Positions 1-8,013 of a stretch of 64,000 bases of DNA are shown here, one piece after another; within the stretch, counting starts at the first letter, position 1, and each line of letters starts with the position of its first letter. Position numbers and translations under genes: made by a program. Origin of the DNA: Bradyrhizobium sp. JYMT SZCCT0428 (lineage in GTDB: Bacteria > Pseudomonadota > Alphaproteobacteria > Rhizobiales > Xanthobacteraceae); NCBI RefSeq assembly GCF_018131075.1, contig NZ_JAFCLS010000010.1, positions 124,001 through 188,000 of the forward strand, given 5' to 3'. Below the pieces are notes generated by a model. It did not search any database. It was not told the origin of the DNA and was given only the letters and a program-made list of their open reading frames with translations.

Positions 1-193
1 CATGCCGGATCATTGCCGCGCCCGCCGACTTTGTCCCTGAACTAATTGACGCATTTGGCCCCTTCGTACCCTGCGCCGGGGCAGCCATGCAGCGGTATTC
101 ATGGACAAATAACCGCTAACCACTATTTTCGCCGGGCATTTTCAAAAGCCAGCCTTTGCCGGGCCGTAGATCGAGACGGGGTTTGACGCTGAT

Positions 194-1432
194 ATGGTCG
201 ATGTTCTGACCGCACCGCAGCACGTGAAAGCGGACAGTTCTCTGCGCACGCTGGCGGGAATTTCGGTGGCCCATTGGGTCAGCCATTTCCATATCTTCGT
301 GCTGCCGATGCTGTTTCCTTATCTGAAGGCACAGCTCGGCGTCGGCTATATCGAGCTCGGCTTCGCCCTGACCGTGTTCGGATTGGTGTCCGGCCTGACC
401 CAGGCGCCGATCGGCTATCTCGCCGACCATATCGGCGCGCGCAAGGTGCTGCTGATCGGCCTTTGTGTCGGCGGTCTCGCGCTGATCATGCTCGGCATGA
501 ATCTGAGCTACACGTCGCTGATCGTCTGCGCCGCGCTGCTTGGTCTCGCCAACAGCGTCTATCATCCCTGCGACTACGCCATCCTCTCGGCGCATATGGA
601 TGTAAGGCGGATGGGTCGCGCGTTTTCGATCCACACGTTTGCGGGCTTCCTCGGCGGCGCGGTGGCGCCTGCGATCATGGCAGCACTGGTGGCGTGGCTT
701 GGCGGCCTCGGCGCGCTGATCGTGGCCGGCGCGGTCGGACCTGTGGTGGCGCTGCTGTTGATCGTGGTCGGCATTCCCGATGCGAGCTCGGCCGACCGCA
801 AAGTGGATGGCGCGACACCCCACAGGCAAAGCGTCATCACGTCGGCGATCATCATGCTGACGTTCTTCTTCATGCTGCTGGGTCTCTCCAACGCCGGCAT
901 CAGCAATTTCGGCGTGGTCGCACTGATGAGCGGCTATGGCGTGACCTTCTCCGCCGCCAATATCGCGCTGACGGCGTTTCTCGGCGCCAGCGCGGCGGGC
1001 GTGCTGGCCGGCGGCTATCTTGCCGACCGCACCACGCGCCACGGACAGGTCGCCGCCGCCTGCTTTGGAATCAACGCCATCATCATGCTGGTGATCGCGA
1101 CGACCACCCTGCCCTCGGTGGTGCTGACCGCGGCAATGGGAATCGCCGGGTTCCTCGGCGGCGTGATCGCGCCCTCGCGCGACATGCTGGTGCGCAACGC
1201 CGCCCCTCCAGGTGCGGCCGGCCGCGCTTTCGGCATCGTGTCCACCGGATTCAACTTCAGCGGCATTTTGAGCCCGCTATTGTTCGGCTGGATCATGGAC
1301 CAGAACCTGCCGCATTGGGTGTTCGGCGCCTCCGTCGCCTTCATGGTTTTGACGGTGCTGCTGGCGCTCATCACCGACCGCAAGCCGAAGACGCGGTCCG
1401 AGGGCCCGGTCACAAGCGTGATGCATTCCTGA
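194..1432 (+). CDS. MFS transporter (Fsr-like)
   Basis: A 412-residue inner-membrane permease of the major facilitator superfamily, with about twelve hydrophobic stretches. The MFS loop 2-3 signature is visible as GYLADHIGARK (residues 74-84) and is echoed in the second half by GGYLADRTTRHG (near 273), as expected for the two-fold MFS repeat. The N-terminal HWVSHFHIFVLPMLFPYL resembles the fosmidomycin-resistance-like (Fsr) branch, which suggests drug or small-organic-anion export, but the substrate cannot be read from sequence. It lies 79 bases upstream of a D-aminoacylase-type amidohydrolase on the same strand, with a long inverted repeat between them, so a functional link is possible. The first ATG of the open frame was taken. 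Confidence 0.9.
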   Translation: MVDVLTAPQHVKADSSLRTLAGISVAHWVSHFHIFVLPMLFPYLKAQLGVGYIELGFALTVFGLVSGLTQAPIGYLADHIGARKVLLIGLCVGGLALIMLGMNLSYTSLIVCAALLGLANSVYHPCDYAILSAHMDVRRMGRAFSIHTFAGFLGGAVAPAIMAALVAWLGGLGALIVAGAVGPVVALLLIVVGIPDASSADRKVDGATPHRQSVITSAIIMLTFFFMLLGLSNAGISNFGVVALMSGYGVTFSAANIALTAFLGASAAGVLAGGYLADRTTRHGQVAAACFGINAIIMLVIATTTLPSVVLTAAMGIAGFLGGVIAPSRDMLVRNAAPPGAAGRAFGIVSTGFNFSGILSPLLFGWIMDQNLPHWVFGASVAFMVLTVLLALITDRKPKTRSEGPVTSVMHS

Positions 1433-1447
1433 ACCTCAATCCCGGCG

Positions 1448-1485
1448 GTTGACTGCATCAGGGTATTACCGATGATGCAGTCAAC
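1448..1485. promoter_or_regulatory. 13-bp perfect inverted repeat upstream of the deacylase gene
   Basis: GTTGACTGCATCA (1448-1460) is matched exactly by its reverse complement at 1473-1485, with a 12-base spacer. It lies between the MFS gene and the deacylase gene, ending 26 bases before the latter's ATG. There is no T-tract, so an operator or leader hairpin is as likely as a terminator. Confidence 0.55.
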
Positions 1486-1511
1486 AAAACTTCAACCCGG
1501 GATGAATCGCC

Positions 1512-3254
1512 ATGACCAGTTCCCCTGATCTCGTGATCCGCGGCGGCAACATTGCCGATGGCAAGGGCGGCGACCTCTATGAAGCCGATATCGCCATCTC
1601 GGGCGGCCGCATCACCGAGGTCGGCAAGGTTTCGGGGAAAGGCAAGGAAGAGATCGACGCCAGGGGCAAACTGGTCACACCCGGCTTCGTCGACGTCCAC
1701 ACCCATTATGACGGCCAGGTCACCTGGAGCCAGGAGATTACGCCGTCGTCGCAGAACGGCGTAACTACAGCGATCATGGGCAATTGCGGCGTCGGCTTCG
1801 CGCCGTGCCGGCCGAGCGACCATGTCCGCCTGATTCAGCTGATGGAAGGCGTCGAGGATATTCCGGAGCCGGTGTTGAGCGCCGGCATTCCCTGGGCCTG
1901 GGAAAGCTTCCCGGATTACATGGAATGGCTGTCGAAACGCAGCTTCGACATGGATGTCGGCGCGCAACTGCCGCACGCGGCCTTGCGCGTCTATGTGATG
2001 GGCGACCGCGGCGCGCGCCGCGATCCCTCCACGCCCGAGGACAACAAGGCAATGGCGGCGCTCGCCGCGGATGCCGTGCGCGCGGGCGCACTCGGCTTCT
2101 CGACCTCGCGCACGCTCAATCACCGCACCTCGACCGGCGACTACACGCCGACCTTGAAGGCCGGCGAGGACGAGTTGACCGCGATTGCCGCCGCGATGCA
2201 CGGCCAGGGCCGCAGCGTGCTGCAGTTCGTGCTCGACCTATCCACCATCAACGAAGATCTCCCGATGATGCTGCGGGTGGCCGAGAACACCAAAATTCCG
2301 GTGACGTTCTCGATCACGCAGAACGACAAAGAGCCGCAGCGCTGGCGCAAGACGCTCGACATGATCAGCGCAGCATCTGCGCGCGGCCTCGACATCACCG
2401 CGCAGATCCCTGCCCGTCCGGTCGGATTGATGCTCGGACTCGAATTGTCGCGCAACCCGTTCCAGACTCATCCGAGCTACAAGGCGATCGCCCACCTGCC
2501 GCTGGAGGAACGCCTGAAGCGCCTGCATCAGCCCGAGATGCGCAAGGCGATCCTGAGCGAGCATGCGACCGCGACCGACGATCCGCTATTCTTCCGCCCG
2601 AACTACGACAAGATGTACCTGCTCGGCAATCCGCCGGATTACGAACAGCCGCCGGAAAACACGCTGGGCGCGCAGGCTCGCCGCCAGGGCCGGCAGCCGG
2701 AAGAACTTGCCTACGACGCGATGCTCACCGACGACGGCCGTGGCATGCTCTATGTGCCGTTCCTCAATTATTCTGACGGCAATCTCGATGCGACCCGCGA
2801 GATGCTGCGTGATCCGCATTCGGTGCCGGGCCTTTCCGACGGCGGCGCGCATTGCGGCATCATCTGCGACGCCAGCTTCCCGACCTATCTGCTGACGCAC
2901 TGGACCCGTGACCGCACCCGCGGCGAAAAGCTCTCGATCCCGTTCGTGGTCGCGGCGCAGTCGCGCAAGACCGCGCTCTCGGTCGGCCTCTACGATCGCG
3001 GCGTGATCGCACCTGGCTTCAAGGCCGATGTCAACGTGATCGACTACGACAAACTGCATCTGCATCCGCCAAAGGTGCATTACGATCTGCCGGTCGGCGG
3101 CCGCCGGCTGATGCAGCAGGTCGACGGCTATGACGCCACCATCGTATCCGGCGTGGTGACGCAGCGCGGCGGCAAGGCCACCGGCGCACGCCCCGGCAAA
3201 CTGGTGCGCGGCGCGCAGGGATCGCAACCGAAGTTTGGTGCAGCGGCGGGCTAG
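1512..3254 (+). CDS. N-acyl-D-amino-acid deacylase family amidohydrolase
   Basis: A 580-residue metal-dependent amidohydrolase of the D-aminoacylase group. Known members hydrolyse N-acyl-D-amino acids or related amides. The N-terminal beta-sandwich strand pattern is followed by the metal-binding VDVHTHYDGQ (HTH at about residues 63-65), the GNCGVGFAPC cysteine motif typical of D-aminoacylases (Cys near 92), and a late DGGAHCG motif (about 443-447) in the position of the catalytic Asp. The C-terminal APGFKADVNVID is the usual closing of the composite domain. Length fits the longer environmental members annotated as amidohydrolase family. No signal peptide, so cytoplasmic. Substrate unknown; the upstream MFS gene may supply or export a partner compound. 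Confidence 0.9.
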   Translation: MTSSPDLVIRGGNIADGKGGDLYEADIAISGGRITEVGKVSGKGKEEIDARGKLVTPGFVDVHTHYDGQVTWSQEITPSSQNGVTTAIMGNCGVGFAPCRPSDHVRLIQLMEGVEDIPEPVLSAGIPWAWESFPDYMEWLSKRSFDMDVGAQLPHAALRVYVMGDRGARRDPSTPEDNKAMAALAADAVRAGALGFSTSRTLNHRTSTGDYTPTLKAGEDELTAIAAAMHGQGRSVLQFVLDLSTINEDLPMMLRVAENTKIPVTFSITQNDKEPQRWRKTLDMISAASARGLDITAQIPARPVGLMLGLELSRNPFQTHPSYKAIAHLPLEERLKRLHQPEMRKAILSEHATATDDPLFFRPNYDKMYLLGNPPDYEQPPENTLGAQARRQGRQPEELAYDAMLTDDGRGMLYVPFLNYSDGNLDATREMLRDPHSVPGLSDGGAHCGIICDASFPTYLLTHWTRDRTRGEKLSIPFVVAAQSRKTALSVGLYDRGVIAPGFKADVNVIDYDKLHLHPPKVHYDLPVGGRRLMQQVDGYDATIVSGVVTQRGGKATGARPGKLVRGAQGSQPKFGAAAG

Positions 3255-3284
3255 GGCGGGATTGGCTTAGCCGCAATCGACGTC

Positions 3285-3302
3285 AAGCGCGTGACCGCGC
3301 TT
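3285..3302. terminator. Possible bidirectional hairpin between convergent genes
   Basis: AAGCGCG (3285-3291), a 4-base loop and CGCGCTT (3296-3302) form a perfect 7-bp stem in the 67-base gap between the deacylase gene (+) and a small exported protein gene (-). No strong T-run follows on either strand, so this is only a candidate. Confidence 0.35.
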
Positions 3303-3321
3303 CGATGCCATCCGTCGCAGA

Positions 3322-3513
3322 TCAGCCGCCACCAAACTTGGACGGATCATTGTAGGCCGGGGTCTGGTCCATGAGCACGGGTGGAAAGCGCGGGTCTACC
3401 GGCTGGACGGGACGGACAATGACATGTCGCGGCTTGGCGTGATGCACCTTCTTTGCGGCGCTGGCGGAAGCACTAAAGGCGATCAAAAGGCCCAGGGCCA
3501 AAATAAAACGCAT
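3322..3513 (-). CDS. Small exported protein of unknown function (63 aa)
   Basis: A 63-residue product with a clear Sec signal peptide: MRF, a hydrophobic core rich in L, I and A, then a likely cleavage after SASA. The mature part is about 43 residues, basic and rich in histidine and proline (KKVHHAKPRHVIVRPVQ), and ends PSKFGGG. No known domain is recognised. It is convergent with the deacylase gene. Small His/Pro-rich periplasmic proteins of this kind are common and uncharacterised in Bradyrhizobium-like genomes. The clean signal peptide and ATG argue that it is real despite its size. Confidence 0.6.
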   Translation of the reverse strand: MRFILALGLLIAFSASASAAKKVHHAKPRHVIVRPVQPVDPRFPPVLMDQTPAYNDPSKFGGG

Positions 3514-3686
3514 CGCAAATTTCCTTTAATCACCCCCCGCTTCCCATGTGTGGCCCCTACCGCACTGCCGCAATCTGTGACGGCTTCAAAATCGCTCAAA
3601 TCGGGGTGATCGCAAGGCGCAGGTGCACGCCCGGGCAACCGGCGCGCGGGGGCGCAAGGGTGTCACGACCGAATTTTGGACCAGCG

Positions 3687-4979
3687 TCAGGCCTTGGTCG
3701 CAGCCTGGGTGACAAATTGATGGCCGACCCACCATACCGGTTGGCGGGGATTCAATGCCTCATGCAGCATGGCGTATCCGCAGGCCTTGAACACGATTTC
3801 ACTCAGCGCCGCCGTGAGAAGCTTGCGGCCATCCTTGTGCATGTCGATGATTGCTTTCGAGGTGGCGTGCATCAATTCCATCTGCTCGGGGCCATTGTGC
3901 TGCGGCCATTGTTCGAACTTGGTCCAGCGCTGAATAATGTCTGAGCAGAAATAATTGTCGGTGAGCTCGATCAGCGCCTCAAGGCTGTGTTCGGGTTTCA
4001 GCAGGTCGGCACACTCGGCCAGAAGCTTCCTGGTGACCGGATGATCGGGCGCCTCTTTCTTGAAGGCGGTGAGCAACGGATAGAGCGCCACTTCAACACC
4101 CAGAAAGATCGAGCTTGAATTGGTCAGGATCTCCGGCGCATTGAAGACACTCGCTTTCACGCCCTGCTCGGTCGCGCGCCGCGCGATATTTTCGAGTTCG
4201 ATTTTCGCAAAACCCTGCAGGTAAGGCGAATAGCTCTGCCAATGATACTCGCCGGCAATCAGTATCTCGGTGCCATGATAGCCGTAGGCCACGTAGGAAA
4301 CCTGACCGCCGTTCCTGGCGACGCTGTCGCGTAGCCCGGCACCCAGTTCGATCAGATCCGAAAGACTATTCGCACTCACATCCATAAAGCTCATTTCGCA
4401 GAGCCGGCCGAGGTCGCCTTCCCAAAAATCCTTGGAAGAGGTCGCGGTCCCTTTGAAGACCCGGTTCATCACGGGCATCATGATCTTCGCGCGCGGAACG
4501 CCGCCGGCCATGGTGTGAGCGATCAGGACCTTGGCGCCATCGGGAATTTGCTTTTGCAATTCGACCAGATATTGCGTCACGCGCGTGCGAAAATTTTCGC
4601 GGCCGGCCTTGCGCGACTCTTCCACCTGCGCAAGATCAACCGTGGCCTTGTCCCACTCGCTGAGCTTTAAGCCCTTGAGCTGGTCGCATGGACTGAGACC
4701 CTTGCTCGATTTTGCCAGATCAAATCCGCATTCCAAGGGAACGTTGACCAGCGGCTGGTCTTTCTCCGCCAACTCCTCCGCCGTCAGGGGGCGTAGCTGC
4801 TCATTCTCATCGCGGCGTCCGACCGTGCCATAGATGACAGTCATCCCGGCCTTCTTGGCTTCATCGATCAGGCCGTTGACGTAACCTCGGGCAAAGACCT
4901 CGCCGAAAATGACCAGAACGTCGTTTTTGCCGTAGCCTGAAACGGGGTTGACCTGACGAAGCGGCTCGAACTTTTGCAC
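3687..4979 (-). CDS. Conserved protein of unknown function (430 aa), possibly a Rossmann-type reductase
   Basis: I do not recognise this protein with confidence. It is 430 residues, soluble, without signal peptide. The N-terminus (GYGKNDVLVIFGEVFARGYVN) looks like a beta-alpha unit with a glycine-rich turn. It is followed by VIYGTVGRRDE, a KVLIAHTMAGGVPRAK segment near residue 165 and a largely helical C-terminal half with several aromatic residues (HEALNPRQPVWWVGHQF). The overall look recalls a little-studied family annotated as FabMG-type enoyl-ACP reductases, but I cannot verify that from memory. It is transcribed divergently from a beta-barrel-like exported protein, over a 170-base region holding a direct repeat and a palindrome. 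Its base composition matches its neighbours apart from a slightly lower GC. Confidence 0.7.
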   Translation of the reverse strand: MQKFEPLRQVNPVSGYGKNDVLVIFGEVFARGYVNGLIDEAKKAGMTVIYGTVGRRDENEQLRPLTAEELAEKDQPLVNVPLECGFDLAKSSKGLSPCDQLKGLKLSEWDKATVDLAQVEESRKAGRENFRTRVTQYLVELQKQIPDGAKVLIAHTMAGGVPRAKIMMPVMNRVFKGTATSSKDFWEGDLGRLCEMSFMDVSANSLSDLIELGAGLRDSVARNGGQVSYVAYGYHGTEILIAGEYHWQSYSPYLQGFAKIELENIARRATEQGVKASVFNAPEILTNSSSIFLGVEVALYPLLTAFKKEAPDHPVTRKLLAECADLLKPEHSLEALIELTDNYFCSDIIQRWTKFEQWPQHNGPEQMELMHATSKAIIDMHKDGRKLLTAALSEIVFKACGYAMLHEALNPRQPVWWVGHQFVTQAATKA

Positions 4980-5053
4980 GCGGATATCCTTGGCTGGAGA
5001 GGGTCTTCGAATACTAACAAACTGACCGCTACCAAGTACATCGGTTCCATCCT

Positions 5054-5092
5054 GAACCCAAGTATGAACCCAAGCATCGATACGCTATCGAT
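5054..5092. promoter_or_regulatory. Direct repeat plus palindrome in a divergent promoter region
   Basis: GAACCCAAG occurs twice, at 5054-5062 and 5066-5074, 12 bases apart. It is followed directly by the palindrome ATCGATA-CGC-TATCGAT (5076-5092). All lie in the intergenic region between the divergent genes ending their 5' sides at 4979 and 5149, which is where an operator would be expected. Confidence 0.4.
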
Positions 5093-5148
5093 AGGCGCCG
5101 TGCTGGCTTTCCCCATACCCGGAGGGTATAATTTGAGGGAATTTGGCG

Positions 5149-5730
5149 ATGGTACGGATGTCGATCTTTGCAGGCAGATTAGGTCTCGCACTCGTCCTGG
5201 CGGCGCTCTGTCTGGGCGGGCGGACGGCCCACGCCCAGGCCGCCCCTGTGCCCTATTGGAGCCCGAGTTGGCCCCTCGGCTTTGGCGGGACCCTGCCCTC
5301 CGACCAGGACTCCCCGACGCGCTACAATTTCCAGAACGGCATGTTTATCAGCGGCACCAGCATTCCTGCGGGAATGAACTGGAACGGCATCAACCAGGCT
5401 GGAGCGTTCGGCAATTTCGGCTCGCTCCGTTACGAGGGCGTGCAGACCGGCTACAATTTCGGAAGCGCGGGCGGGTTACCCGTTTCGCTCTATGCCGGCT
5501 TCGAAACCTTGAAGTACGATGGCGGCGTCGGCGGCCCGTTTGCGGCATTCGACAAGAAGTCCGGCACGCTGCCGGGCTATCGCGCGAATGCCGGCATTGA
5601 ATTCCAGCCGGCGCCGAATCTCAGCCTGTCACTCGGCTTCGGCTACACCCAGCGCTCCGGAAGCGTCCCCGTCGACAGCGAAATCAATTCGCTGCCCGGC
5701 GCTTCGATTATCCCCAGCGCTCCCCGCTGA
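5149..5730 (+). CDS. Small outer-membrane beta-barrel-like exported protein
   Basis: About 193 residues. The chosen ATG is preceded by GAGGGA at a suitable distance; an upstream TTG (5143) and a downstream ATG (5158) are alternatives. A Sec signal peptide (GLALVLAALCLGG, cleavage near AHAQ) leads into a mature part rich in glycine, tyrosine, phenylalanine and asparagine, with alternating-residue strands such as GLPVSLYAGFETLKYDG and LSLSLGFGYTQRSG. This is the pattern of porin or OMP_b-brl proteins of rhizobia. It is shorter than the usual rhizobial barrels (over 220 residues) and stops soon after the last visible strand, so it may be a small 8-strand barrel or a truncated one. It is divergent from the 430-residue unknown protein. 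Confidence 0.7.
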   Translation: MVRMSIFAGRLGLALVLAALCLGGRTAHAQAAPVPYWSPSWPLGFGGTLPSDQDSPTRYNFQNGMFISGTSIPAGMNWNGINQAGAFGNFGSLRYEGVQTGYNFGSAGGLPVSLYAGFETLKYDGGVGGPFAAFDKKSGTLPGYRANAGIEFQPAPNLSLSLGFGYTQRSGSVPVDSEINSLPGASIIPSAPR

Positions 5731-5764
5731 ACGCAGGGCTTCCGGCCAACTCCGGTCGCCGCCA

Positions 5765-6781
5765 TCAGAGCGGACCGAGGATGCCCCATCGACGATCGCA
5801 ATATTCCTTGATGGCCGCCACGACACCGCTGCTGATGATGTCCCGGCGTTCGGCTGAGTCCATCTGGAGCTCTTCGTCCCGGTTGATGATCGAGCCCGCC
5901 TCCAGCAGCACGGCAGCCATCCTGGTCTTTTTCAGCACGATGAGCTTGTCATAGCTGTAGACACCGGTTTCCTTGTTCAGCAGCGGATGCTGGTAGCGGC
6001 CCATGATGGGCTGCGAATATTGCTCGGCATATTTCAGGCCCTGGGCCTTCATTTCCTTCGCCAGCAATTCGGCGATCGAGAGGCTCGCCTTGTATTCCGG
6101 GTTATTGCTGGAGACGAACACCGAATAGCCGCTGAAGCGGTCGCTGAAACGGCTTTTCCTGCCGCCGAACTCCCAGTCCTCGAGAAATTTCTTGGGCACG
6201 GAGTCATGGTGGATCGACAGGAACAGATTGGCGGGCAGATTGTTCGCCGCGGCGACGCGCTTGACCAGGCTGGCCCTCGCCTTGCCTTCGGTCAGCAGCA
6301 ACTTCGTCTCGGTGAAGCCTTCGGCCTTCAGTTTCTCCTCGATCCGCTGCGTCAGCCGCAAATTGTAGACGAACTCGGAAACGTTGCGGGCGCTGATCGC
6401 GCCTTCCGACTGGGCGGTATGCCCCACATCCAGAACGATCCGGAACTTTGACGGTTCGCAGGTGGTTGCAACCGTCTTCGAAACCGACGGCTTGGCCGCC
6501 GCCCTCGGGGCAACAGCCTTCGCCGTGCGGCGGTTCGGAGCGGCCGCGGGCTTCGCCACCCTGGCTGGCTTTGACGAAGCGGCCGGCTTTGGCACAGCGG
6601 TGCGCTTTGGCGATGGACTCTGCTTTGCCTGCTTCGACGTGCCCTTGAAGACATCAGACAGCCAGCCGGCGTGACTGGCCTCGACCGACAGAAGCAGCAA
6701 GGCGACCATCGCGGCGACAATGGTGCGGCGGGGCCAACCGCCAAAGCCTGACTGGTCGAATGTTTTCCTTACCGACGGCAA
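5765..6781 (-). CDS. N-acetylmuramoyl-L-alanine amidase (Amidase_3, periplasmic)
   Basis: A zinc amidase that cuts the bond between N-acetylmuramic acid and the stem peptide of peptidoglycan. The frame is open much further upstream, into the neighbouring gene. I place the start at the TTG at 6781, which has GGGGGAGAG just upstream; the ATG at 6709 is the alternative. From the TTG, 338 residues: signal peptide (VAAMVALLLLSVEASHA), a low-complexity Lys/Ala/Pro-rich linker of roughly 70 residues, then the catalytic domain with all expected ligands: His in VLDVGHTAQSEG, Glu in SEFVYNLRL, His in LFLSIHHDS and catalytic Glu in VLLEAGSI. There is no LysM or AMIN domain; the basic linker may bind the wall. 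It is last in a minus-strand run with an exported unknown protein and an MFS transporter. Confidence 0.88.
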   Translation of the reverse strand: MPSVRKTFDQSGFGGWPRRTIVAAMVALLLLSVEASHAGWLSDVFKGTSKQAKQSPSPKRTAVPKPAASSKPARVAKPAAAPNRRTAKAVAPRAAAKPSVSKTVATTCEPSKFRIVLDVGHTAQSEGAISARNVSEFVYNLRLTQRIEEKLKAEGFTETKLLLTEGKARASLVKRVAAANNLPANLFLSIHHDSVPKKFLEDWEFGGRKSRFSDRFSGYSVFVSSNNPEYKASLSIAELLAKEMKAQGLKYAEQYSQPIMGRYQHPLLNKETGVYSYDKLIVLKKTRMAAVLLEAGSIINRDEELQMDSAERRDIISSGVVAAIKEYCDRRWGILGPL

Positions 6782-6893
6782 TCCCCACTCTCCCCCAGAG
6801 TGACCTTCTATGCGCGCTTCACGACCGCATTGGACAGCATCGGCCCGTAGTATGAACCATGAGTTACCGGTTGCAAGGTTCCACCGGCCGGCT

Positions 6894-8009
6894 TCAAACC
6901 TTTTGCCCCGCCTTGATCTCCTTGAACCTGGCAAGCGCCTGTTCGAATTTGGCATTGAACAGCCACATCGCATCGAGGATTTCGCGCATGGTTGCAGACG
7001 TCCGCGCCCTGTCGGCCTGTCCAAAGGTGAAAACGCTGTTGTTCCGCAAGAATCCCATGATCCTGGGATCGGAAATCCGGTAGTTGAGTAAATTGCCTGA
7101 CTTGAGCGCGGATTTGGTCGGCGCGGGAATAATCTGAATCAGCTCGAACAGCTTCATCTGGTCGATCGGGTCCGGCAGCGTCCTCACGATCGACGGCACC
7201 TGCGGGAACACTTCCGCATGCGCGTTCATCAGGGCATCCCGCACCGAGGTCCAGTGGTTGAACCGGTGATCCATATTGCCGGCCCGCGCCTCCTCCTTGT
7301 CGTCGCGCTGGATCAGCGCAGGATCGAACGCCGCGATCGACGGCTTGATCGCCGCCCACTTCCTGCGGCCGTTCAGATCTTCGGATGTGCCGGTTTGCAG
7401 GCTGCCCTTGTACTTGTTCGAGCGCGCATTGCCGATGGTTTGATTGCCATTGGTCTCGGCAAAGAACAGCCCGAGGCTGATCCGGCCTGCCGCCTCGGCA
7501 TTGACAGCATCGAGGCCTTTGGCGCGCGCGATCGCTGTTCCCAGATCGACGACGTCCTTGAACGGGGTATCCGATTTTTGCGCGCTGGCGGGCGGCGCCT
7601 GCATCACATCGAAAAGCTTCCGGTACTCGTCGAGCAGCGGCTCGGTAGCCACGTTGAAATAGGCCGGCGGGATTTCGTATTTGTTGGGCCCACCGATCCT
7701 GGACGGCATCGCGTCGGTGAGATCCTTGTAGGCGCTCAGCATCTTGTTGCGCGCCAGATAGAGCGCCTGTCCAGGCAGGTTCGGCAGCGGTTGCTTCGCA
7801 TTGATCTGCGCGCGCCGCTGCCCCAGGATCAACTCGAAGTTCCTTACCGCCTCATTGTACGCATTGAGCGCTTCCGATTGCGTCTTCGTGAGTGCACCCT
7901 GCGCCATCGCGGGGCCTGTGAAACCGATAGCCATCGGCAGCGCAAACAACAGCGCGAGCGCAAGCGCCGCCACGGACGCGCCGATGCAATAAAGCTTGTA
8001 GCGGGCCAT
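6894..8009 (-). CDS. Exported or membrane-anchored protein of unknown function (371 aa)
   Basis: The start is placed at the ATG at 8009, four bases after the stop of the MFS gene, because MARYKLYCIG followed by a long hydrophobic core (ALALALLFALPMAIGF) and AMAQG forms a good signal peptide or anchor. The frame itself is open upstream to 8057. The mature protein is mostly helical and hydrophilic. A central segment with FAETNGNQTIGNARSNKYKG (about residues 180-200) is distinctive, since Glu plus NGN-type loops occur in lysozyme-like folds, but I cannot assign a family. Its neighbours are a transporter and a cell-wall amidase, 112 bases downstream, so a role in envelope metabolism is a reasonable guess only. 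Confidence 0.72.
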   Translation of the reverse strand: MARYKLYCIGASVAALALALLFALPMAIGFTGPAMAQGALTKTQSEALNAYNEAVRNFELILGQRRAQINAKQPLPNLPGQALYLARNKMLSAYKDLTDAMPSRIGGPNKYEIPPAYFNVATEPLLDEYRKLFDVMQAPPASAQKSDTPFKDVVDLGTAIARAKGLDAVNAEAAGRISLGLFFAETNGNQTIGNARSNKYKGSLQTGTSEDLNGRRKWAAIKPSIAAFDPALIQRDDKEEARAGNMDHRFNHWTSVRDALMNAHAEVFPQVPSIVRTLPDPIDQMKLFELIQIIPAPTKSALKSGNLLNYRISDPRIMGFLRNNSVFTFGQADRARTSATMREILDAMWLFNAKFEQALARFKEIKAGQKV

Positions 8010-8013
8010 TGGC

